From positions 1 through 10,922 of the forward strand of contig PFBP01000021.1 of the NCBI GenBank assembly GCA_002778535.1: a DNA stretch of 10,922 nt. The letters run 5' to 3'. The notes beneath the pieces are model-generated. The model was not told the origin of the DNA. It saw nothing but the letters and a program-made list of their open reading frames with translations, and ran no database searches. Of this stretch, positions 1 to 5,337 are shown piece by piece (position 1 is the first letter of the stretch; every line of letters starts with the position of its first letter). Position numbers and translations under genes: made by a program. This DNA is from Candidatus Kuenenbacteria bacterium CG10_big_fil_rev_8_21_14_0_10_36_11. Lineage in GTDB: Bacteria; Patescibacteriota; Patescibacteriia; UBA2196.

Positions 1-425
1 CGGCTTGCACTGGCGGAGTAGGGGGCGGAAGTATTTGTCCTTTAACAACTTTGACTCCAATGTGCGCTATGTCAGGCTCGCAAATTAGCGCAAAGCATCA
101 TTGCGGAGAAATAAATTTGCGCTGGCAAAAGATAGAAAATGTTAAGAGTTATGAAATTCAAAAAAGTTTTGGCAGTGAAGGCAATTACACAACCTTGCTT
201 TTGATTGATCAAGCGGAGATTCCCACTTACTGCCCGGCTGGCTTGAATTATTGCCAATATGATGACACAGAAGTCGTGACAGTTAATAACATTAACCCAA
301 GCAACAGCCAAAAGTATTGGTATAAAATCAGGGCCCAGGGCCAAGATGATACATGGTCTGATTGGTCTACTAGCATTAATAGTTTTTCTTATTGCTACCG
401 GAGCAAAGCCTGGCAGGAGAGATAG
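1..425 (+). CDS. Secreted protein with C-terminal fibronectin type III domain (5' end outside window)
   Basis: The frame is open from base 3 with no stop before TAG at 423-425, so the gene almost certainly begins upstream; the ATG at 51 is internal. The visible 140 residues start with a Gly-rich linker (CTGGVGGGS), then a fibronectin type III-like beta-sandwich: INLRWQKIENVKSYEIQKS (strands B and C), then QKYWYKIRAQGQDDTWSDWS (strands F and G with the usual YWYKIRA signature). Several Cys residues suggest an exported, disulphide-bonded protein. Such domains are common at the C-termini of surface or pilin-like proteins in Patescibacteria (family knowledge); the exact function cannot be read here. 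The last residues (YRSKAWQER) do not look like FN3, and the stop codon lies in a 7-bp repeat array, so the natural C-terminus may have been lost. A terminator-like hairpin follows. Confidence 0.75.
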   Translation, partial: ACTGGVGGGSICPLTTLTPMCAMSGSQISAKHHCGEINLRWQKIENVKSYEIQKSFGSEGNYTTLLLIDQAEIPTYCPAGLNYCQYDDTEVVTVNNINPSNSQKYWYKIRAQGQDDTWSDWSTSINSFSYCYRSKAWQER

Positions 426-459
426 AATGTGTAGAATGTATAATGTATAATGTATAATG
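423..459 (+). repeat. Heptamer array TAGAATG/TATAATG
   Basis: Two TAGAATG units (423-429, 432-438) are followed by three perfect TATAATG units (439-445, 446-452, 453-459). The first unit supplies the TAG stop of the upstream CDS. The 28 bases at 435-462 are identical, in inverted orientation, to 7539-7566 inside leuS, where the unit reads CATTATA. Confidence 0.85.
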
Positions 460-477
460 GAAGGAGAAAAAACAGAT

Positions 478-509
478 AACCCCCTTTGGTGAAAAGCCAA
501 GGGGGTTTT
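478..509 (+). terminator. Rho-independent terminator-like hairpin
   Basis: AACCCCCTTTGG (478-489) pairs with CCAAGGGGGTT (497-507) with one bulged T and a 7-base loop. The right arm runs into a short T tract (506-509). It lies about 50 bases after the FN3 gene and before the next promoter, the expected place for a terminator. The short T run makes efficiency uncertain. Confidence 0.65.
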
Positions 510-522
510 GAAATAGAAAATT

Positions 523-562
523 TTGACAGATTTTTGCTTTATCTTTAAATTAGAGTTATAAT
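523..562 (+). promoter_or_regulatory. Sigma70-like promoter(s) of the 569 gene, short or no leader
   Basis: TTGACA (523-528) is 17 bases from TAAATT (546-551). A consensus TATAAT (557-562) lies further down, 17 bases after a weak TTGCTT (534-539). The first pair would start RNA near 558, giving a leader of about 10 bases. The second would start it at the ATG (569), giving a leaderless message. No Shine-Dalgarno is present. Confidence 0.55.
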
Positions 563-568
563 TGACTT

Positions 569-1183
569 ATGAAAAAACATTCTTATCTAATTATTACTAT
601 TATTCTGGGCTTGATTGCTATAGTTTTTTTATGTTGGCTGTCTTGGCAGATAAATAAGGAATACCAATCATTTACTTGGCAGAATCTTTTAATTAAACCA
701 AAGCCGATTGTTTATGAGGAATTAAAAACAGAGATGGATACAAGTGGGTGGTTGGAATATAAAAATGATGATTGGGGATTAAAGTTTAAATACCCGAGAG
801 ATTGGGAAGTGAGAAAAATGTTGGGAGAATTGGCAATAAGACCAAAAAATTGTCCGGAATTTTATACTGGTTATGATAACGACCACACATGGGGGGCAGC
901 GATTGTGATTTATTATCCAATTTTGCTTTCGGAGACCACATTGCCAGATAGTGTATTAAATGACATAAAAACAGAAGAAGGAAGAGTGGATTATTATAAA
1001 AAAAATTATAATTATCAAATTCATAAAGTTAGTTATAATAATGACAACAAATCAATGGTAATTGCGATGATATTATATGAAGATAAAGTTTTAGAGGCAA
1101 GAACAAGTGGTCAGTGTTTAGCGGTCGTGGATGAACCCAAATTTATTGATGCCATTCTAACAACCCTTAAATTTTACGATTAA
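569..1183 (+). CDS. One-TM exported protein with YPRDW motif, unknown function
   Basis: 204 residues. A short basic N-terminus (MKKHSY) leads into one hydrophobic segment (about 7-27), so the protein is probably membrane-anchored or exported with its bulk outside. A soluble domain follows, opening with WLEYKNDDWGLKFKYPRDWEV (about 61-81). The W-Y-x-N...F-x-YP-x-W pattern recurs in small PsbP-like or lipoprotein-like proteins of Patescibacteria (recalled family knowledge, not searched). The C-terminal half has two Cys (C94, C182) and ends in a predicted helix-strand (PKFIDAILTTLKF), also usual for that fold. No catalytic motif is visible. The gene has its own promoter and no Shine-Dalgarno, and is followed after 60 bases by the M23 gene. 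The start is firm because ATG directly precedes the signal-like segment. Function is unknown. Confidence 0.8.
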   Translation: MKKHSYLIITIILGLIAIVFLCWLSWQINKEYQSFTWQNLLIKPKPIVYEELKTEMDTSGWLEYKNDDWGLKFKYPRDWEVRKMLGELAIRPKNCPEFYTGYDNDHTWGAAIVIYYPILLSETTLPDSVLNDIKTEEGRVDYYKKNYNYQIHKVSYNNDNKSMVIAMILYEDKVLEARTSGQCLAVVDEPKFIDAILTTLKFYD

Positions 1184-1230
1184 ACATATTGCGTAAAAGA
1201 AAAACAAAAAACATTTCACAATCCAAATTT

Positions 1231-1237
1231 AAGGAGG
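1231..1237 (+). promoter_or_regulatory. Perfect Shine-Dalgarno AAGGAGG for the M23 gene
   Basis: AAGGAGG ends 6 bases before ATG 1244. It is the strongest ribosome-binding site in the window and contrasts with neighbours that have none. It favours translation from 1244 even though the signal peptide begins only at Met29. Confidence 0.7.
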
Positions 1238-1243
1238 AACACA

Positions 1244-3871
1244 ATGAACGGAAAAAAATTGGAAAAGAAGATAGATAGAAATAAAGAAGTAAAGATTGAA
1301 CAAGAAAACCAAAAAGGAGAAAGAAAGATGAGAAAGTGTATTGTTGTTCTGTTGATAGTGTTAATAATTATGCTGGCACAGACAAACCTATTGGCTCAAA
1401 AACCGTCGTTAATTCTGCCATTAAAACTAGATCAAACTTATAGAGTTACAGTTGGTTATGGCGGAGTTTGTGATAATGGGGTCGTTTGTGATGATTATCA
1501 TTATGGCTATAATCAGTATGCTTTGGATTTTGGCCATCCTGTTAATAATCTTAATCCATCAATTTTAGCTACCGCAGAAGGTGATATTGAAATTTCAATT
1601 GATGGTACTCCTGATTATGGCAATTATATTGTCATTAAACATTCTGGCGAGTATAGAACTTTGTACGCTCATTTAAAAACCAGATATGTGAAAAAAGGCG
1701 CCCATGTAAAGCAAGGCCAAGTTATTGGCTTAATGGGTACAACTGGAAATTCAACCGGTGAACATTTGCACTTTGTTTTAAAATTAGGTGTGACAAGTAT
1801 TCTTCCGGAACCAATATCTGGCTTAACTAATTTACACGCTGGACAAGTGATTAGCCTAATTGGAATGTTTGCAGATGGCTGGCATAGCGATATCTCGCCA
1901 AAATTTGTAATGGCGCATGCGTTTTATGGCGGAGAAAAAGTTATTGGTGTGCCATATAATGCTGGTTATGGAATTTATGTCTATGACAGATATGGCGTTA
2001 AGATACAGGCTTACAAAAAATCAAATGACAGTCATATATATTATCTGGTGTTTAATAAATATCAGTATCATGTTTTCTTGGTTCACGGCAGTCTTGCCAG
2101 TTATTTTTTCTCAAATCTGATCGCCTCCGGTTATCTGCCAATTACTGACGAAGCGACTTATCTTTATGGCGGCCATGACACAATTTTTATCAAACGCGGC
2201 ATCAGTTGCGTGATGCAGAAGTTTGGCAAAAAAACTAATGCTGACTATCCGCAAAAAACAATCGTCTGGAATTCTCAAACCAAGAAAACGCAAAATTTTC
2301 CTTGCGGAGAGTTTAGCACCAATGTGATTAGCGGCGGCTGGTGCGCGGAATTTATTAACAGCACTACCATTGTAAAAATGCCCTGCAATGGCGCCACTGA
2401 CGGTTATCATTTATGGCTTTGCGCTGTCGGCGACTATATTTTTCACATTTATGATTCGTTTGGTCAAGCAATAGATGGTTTAGCGCATTATGTTTTTGAA
2501 GGCAACGCGCAGAATTGGGAACCGAATTATTCAAATTCAACTCCGGCCCCAGAACCTGTTCTGCCTGGCCAGCCAATGGTTTTTGATCCGCCGACAAATT
2601 TATCAGCGCCACCGCTTTTGCAGTTAAATGCTTTGGGTTTTGATTTTGACCTTCAGTATAATAGCGCTGATTTGCAAATTGCCAATACTGGTGGCCAAAT
2701 TCTAAACTGGAATCTAACCAAAACAAGCGGCGACTGGTTTAGTTGGTCAAAAGGCAATGGATCTTTGATTGCTGGCGAAGCAACTTTTGTGAGAATCGTG
2801 CCCAACAGAAATCTGTTGCCAGCTGGTCAGCACACTGGTTATCTAACGGTCAATTCTAACGGCGACAATAAAACTCTTGATGTTAGAATTAACATCGCGA
2901 GTGTTCAACCGCCAGACCCTAATGCCGAACCACAAAATCTGACTGGCAGTTGCGTTTATCAAAACAACAGAATCTTCCTAAACGGCAATTTCTTTGATTG
3001 CTATGATATTCTTTACATCAAATGCAGCGATGGCAGGATTCTTAACACCAGCGTTAGTGCGGCCTTTGATTATCAGCCCGAGTATGAAGCAATAAATTTT
3101 GCCTTTGGCGCCACAGACCAGGAAAAATATTATCCTGGCCGGGGCAATTGCCAACTTAATGTTACTGGTTTGACTTGGCACGAAAGCGATCATTGGTTTT
3201 GGTTTGACTCAAATCCACCACCCCTTCCATCCAATAGCAATATGCTGGTGTCTGAAAACTGGCAATTTGAATTGCACGCTGGCAATCAAGCGCAGATGTT
3301 CAATGATAATGGAACTATCTATGTAAAGATATTATCATTGGCAAGCGATTACAGCAATAATCCATATCGGGTTCAGGTGTTTCAGATTGTTAATAGCTTC
3401 AAGGCTAATAGTTCTTACCAAATTAGTTTTCAAGCTACAGGCACAATCCCTTGGATGATAGCTGAAGTTGGAAAAGCTGAACCAGATTGGAAATCGTATT
3501 TGCACAATACAGTTGAACTAACATCAAGCTGGGAACCATTTTCATACAGCTTTACTGCGCCAACTGATATTATCCAAAATATAAAGCTGGATTTTCAGCT
3601 TGGATCTGGTATTGGCGAAGTCTGGGTCAAGGATATTATCTTGATCAAAACTTCACTTGCTAAGGAAATGTTTGAGACAACTGTCATTTCACTGCCATCC
3701 GAGTTTGAACTTTTTCAGAATTATCCTAATCCATTTAATCCAGCAACCACGATTTCTTTTGCCTTACCGCAAGAACAAAATGTAGTGCTCAAAGTATTTG
3801 ATGCGCTATTTTTATTTTACATCTGTGACAAAGGATTGATTTTTTTGCCATTCACAATTATTTCAAAATGA
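1244..3871 (+). CDS. Secreted M23 metallopeptidase with BACON-like, CBM-like and half T9SS sorting domain
   Basis: 875 residues from ATG 1244, or 847 from ATG 1328; both have a Shine-Dalgarno. From Met29 there is a signal peptide (MRKCIVV...LLAQ, cleaved near 52). An M23 (LytM/peptidase M23) domain covers about 65-185, with likely Zn ligands H86 and D95 (YALDFG context) and H174/H176 (GEHLHF), plus H143 in LYAHL. It would cut peptidoglycan or peptide cross-links outside the cell. A region of unknown fold (about 200-430) is followed by a Pro-rich linker, a BACON-like beta-sandwich (about 456-552, INTGG...LNWN type) and a CBM4/9-like module (about 668-802). FELFQNYPNPFNPATTISFAL (821-841) is the conserved start of the type IX secretion C-terminal sorting domain. 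Homology ends at VFDAL (852-856). The last about 20 residues are read from the antisense of the convergent gene, so the C-terminus is truncated. The domain mix resembles Bacteroidota or Ignavibacteria; transfer is inferred. Confidence 0.85.
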   Translation: MNGKKLEKKIDRNKEVKIEQENQKGERKMRKCIVVLLIVLIIMLAQTNLLAQKPSLILPLKLDQTYRVTVGYGGVCDNGVVCDDYHYGYNQYALDFGHPVNNLNPSILATAEGDIEISIDGTPDYGNYIVIKHSGEYRTLYAHLKTRYVKKGAHVKQGQVIGLMGTTGNSTGEHLHFVLKLGVTSILPEPISGLTNLHAGQVISLIGMFADGWHSDISPKFVMAHAFYGGEKVIGVPYNAGYGIYVYDRYGVKIQAYKKSNDSHIYYLVFNKYQYHVFLVHGSLASYFFSNLIASGYLPITDEATYLYGGHDTIFIKRGISCVMQKFGKKTNADYPQKTIVWNSQTKKTQNFPCGEFSTNVISGGWCAEFINSTTIVKMPCNGATDGYHLWLCAVGDYIFHIYDSFGQAIDGLAHYVFEGNAQNWEPNYSNSTPAPEPVLPGQPMVFDPPTNLSAPPLLQLNALGFDFDLQYNSADLQIANTGGQILNWNLTKTSGDWFSWSKGNGSLIAGEATFVRIVPNRNLLPAGQHTGYLTVNSNGDNKTLDVRINIASVQPPDPNAEPQNLTGSCVYQNNRIFLNGNFFDCYDILYIKCSDGRILNTSVSAAFDYQPEYEAINFAFGATDQEKYYPGRGNCQLNVTGLTWHESDHWFWFDSNPPPLPSNSNMLVSENWQFELHAGNQAQMFNDNGTIYVKILSLASDYSNNPYRVQVFQIVNSFKANSSYQISFQATGTIPWMIAEVGKAEPDWKSYLHNTVELTSSWEPFSYSFTAPTDIIQNIKLDFQLGSGIGEVWVKDIILIKTSLAKEMFETTVISLPSEFELFQNYPNPFNPATTISFALPQEQNVVLKVFDALFLFYICDKGLIFLPFTIISK
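1314..1320 (+). promoter_or_regulatory. Second Shine-Dalgarno AAGGAGA, in frame with the first start
   Basis: AAGGAGA lies 7 bases before ATG 1328 (Met29 of the long frame). That Met opens a normal signal peptide (MRKCIVVLLIVLIIMLAQ), so 1328 may be the start that yields the exported protein. The 28 residues between the two starts are highly charged and Lys-rich. Confidence 0.6.
3704..3808 (+). other. N-terminal half of a type IX secretion sorting domain, cut off
   Basis: Encodes FELFQNYPNPFNPAT through VFDAL. In the family the expected next residues are GRxVxxL and a final Gly-Val-Tyr-rich segment before a basic end. Here the frame changes abruptly to Phe/Leu-rich sequence antisense to the convergent peptidase gene. 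The fragment would probably not work as a sorting signal. Confidence 0.75.
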
Positions 3872-5109
3872 ACATGCGGGCCGGTTGACCAGCCAGTTGA
3901 GCCAAGAGCGCCAATAACTGCGCCTTGCTCAACTTGCTCCCCGTTTTTAGCATAGAGTTTAGACATATGGCCGTAAAGTGTTTTGGTGCCGTCGCCATGA
4001 TCAATAATAATATAGTTGCCATAGCCAGTGCCCCAGCCAGATTTAATAATTTTTCCTGGCCGCGCCGCGTAAATTGGCGCGCCTGTTTGGCCCCCAATAT
4101 CAATAGCTAAATGCCGCCAGCTATAATATTGCGTAATGCGGCGCGAAGTAGTGGGCCAGATCACGCCAAGGGCGTTTGATTCGCTTGATTTTTTGCGCAG
4201 ATTACTGGCCAAACTTGTATTGGCTGGCGCGGGCGCTGCTTTGATAACTCCATCTGGCACTATTAAATTTTGGCCAATGGATAATTGCTCGTCACTAATG
4301 ATTTGGTTATAGGCCAATATTTTTTCAGCTGTGACATTGTATTTTTTAGCAAGAGCGGAAATCGTATCTCCTTTTTTTATTTGATGAATCACTCCGGAAA
4401 CAGGCGGGATGATAAGTTTATTGCCTGGCCTAATTGTGCTATTGGCTCCGAGTTTATTGGCCCAGAGAATTGTGTTTAAAGAGATATTAAAATTTTTGGC
4501 AATAGAATAAAGAGTGTCACCGGCGCTTATGGCATATTCAATAATTTTACCCCGGGCTTCTGGTCCAGAAACTGTTTTAGACGGGCTGTTTTTAACAAGC
4601 GCGTTAAGCGCCAGATTATCATTAGCATCAGTTTCCGCTGGCAGCCAAGCTTTTTCCTGTTCCAAAGAACTATTTTTATTCACGAATTGATTAGGGTCAG
4701 TAAAAATATTTTCATTTACATTATCTTGGTTAAGCCCGACATTTTGAGCTAAACTGGACTCCTCAATATCTGCTTCAAATTCATCTCCTGCGGCTAATTG
4801 ATAAAAAATGCTTTTTTTTGCCAGATCTTCCGCGGCCGCGTTTTGGATTAAAAGATTATTGATTATTACAGAAATAAAAAGCAAAATACCAAGCGCGTAA
4901 AGCAGGTAAGGGCTGGTTAAAACTACCGTCATCTTATTGCTGCCTTTATCATTCAGAGAGTTTCTGGTTTGTTTTTTAAGCAAATGAAGAATATTGTATA
5001 AAGGCAGGATTAAAGTTTTTAAAACAGTTCGTCCGATATTTGTTAAGGGTTTGAGAAAAAGCAAAAAAATTTGGCCAAGCGTTCTCATTAGCCAGGTAAC
5101 ACTTCTCAT
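3817..5109 (-). CDS. Membrane-anchored LysM-M23 murein endopeptidase
   Basis: 430 residues from ATG 5109. The N-terminus has amphipathic or hydrophobic stretches (about 1-45) and a clear TM helix (about 62-88, VVLTSPYLL...NNLLI), then a low-complexity periplasmic linker. Two LysM peptidoglycan-binding domains follow (about 191-235, YAISAGDTLYSIAKNFNI; about 241-286, HQIKKGDTISALAKKYNV), then a C-terminal M23 domain (about 315-430). Predicted Zn ligands are H333 and D337 (WRHLAIDIGG) and H414, with catalytic H381 (LYGHMS) and H412 (GPHVHFE). The set is complete, so an active cell-wall endopeptidase of the NlpD/EnvC-like architecture is expected. An AAGGAG at 5164-5169 and in-frame coding-like sequence up to 5157 suggest the true start may lie upstream. 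The gene is divergent from leuS, and its 3' end overlaps the truncated M23/T9SS frame by 55 bases. I see no terminator after its stop. Confidence 0.9.
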   Translation of the reverse strand: MRSVTWLMRTLGQIFLLFLKPLTNIGRTVLKTLILPLYNILHLLKKQTRNSLNDKGSNKMTVVLTSPYLLYALGILLFISVIINNLLIQNAAAEDLAKKSIFYQLAAGDEFEADIEESSLAQNVGLNQDNVNENIFTDPNQFVNKNSSLEQEKAWLPAETDANDNLALNALVKNSPSKTVSGPEARGKIIEYAISAGDTLYSIAKNFNISLNTILWANKLGANSTIRPGNKLIIPPVSGVIHQIKKGDTISALAKKYNVTAEKILAYNQIISDEQLSIGQNLIVPDGVIKAAPAPANTSLASNLRKKSSESNALGVIWPTTSRRITQYYSWRHLAIDIGGQTGAPIYAARPGKIIKSGWGTGYGNYIIIDHGDGTKTLYGHMSKLYAKNGEQVEQGAVIGALGSTGWSTGPHVHFEIIVNGKKINPLSQM

Positions 5110-5163
5110 GAGCCAGGAAGCTAAAATAATGCCATATTGTTTAATATTTTTTAAAATATCAAA

Positions 5164-5169
5164 CTCCTT
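5164..5169 (-). promoter_or_regulatory. Shine-Dalgarno AAGGAG that may set an upstream start for the LysM-M23 gene
   Basis: On the minus strand AAGGAG is followed after 6 bases by an in-frame ATT (5157-5155), and the frame stays open to ATG 5109. The ATG itself has no ribosome-binding site. If ATT is used, the protein gains 16 residues (ILKNIKQYGIILASWL). ATT starts are rare, so this is tentative. Confidence 0.35.
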
Positions 5170-5259
5170 TTTTCTTTAAAATTACTAAATATCTGACTAA
5201 TAAGCAATAGCACAAAAAAGACTATTTAGGCTGATTTTAAAGATGTTTAAAGCAAAGTT

Positions 5260-5265
5260 ATTGTA
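5260..5265 (-). promoter_or_regulatory. Candidate extended -10 box of the LysM-M23 gene
   Basis: The minus strand reads TGCTACAAT, an extended -10 (TGn plus TACAAT). RNA would start near 5252, leaving a leader that includes the AAGGAG at 5164-5169. The -35 region is poor (TTTTAA at the right distance). Confidence 0.45.
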
Positions 5266-5299
5266 GCATAGGATAAGGTTTTTTAAAAGAGTTTAAAGG

Positions 5300-5328
5300 T
5301 TGCAAAAAAAATATAAGTGCGATAGAAT
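5300..5328 (+). promoter_or_regulatory. leuS operon promoter, near-leaderless
   Basis: TTGCAA (5300-5305), a 17-base spacer, then TAGAAT (5323-5328). RNA should start around 5335, within about 3 bases of the leuS ATG at 5338. No Shine-Dalgarno is present, so the message is probably leaderless or nearly so. Confidence 0.6.
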
Positions 5329-5337
5329 AAAATTACT

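Noticed and set aside
51..53. ATG as the start of a complete 124-residue protein
   Set aside because: The frame is open without a stop back to base 3 with Gly/Cys-rich secreted-protein sequence, so this Met is internal to a longer gene.
72..500. Minus-strand open frame opposite the FN3 gene
   Set aside because: It has no recognisable domain, no ribosome-binding site, and lies antisense to a better-supported coding region, a terminator and a repeat.
2111..2726. Minus-strand open frames within the M23/T9SS gene
   Set aside because: The plus strand encodes a continuous protein with recognisable modules; the antisense frames look like compositional shadows.
1171..3820. ATTTTAC at 1171-1177 and 3814-3820 as target-site duplication around the putative foreign segment
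   Set aside because: A 7-base AT-rich match is expected by chance at this spacing in AT-rich DNA, and no inverted ends accompany it.
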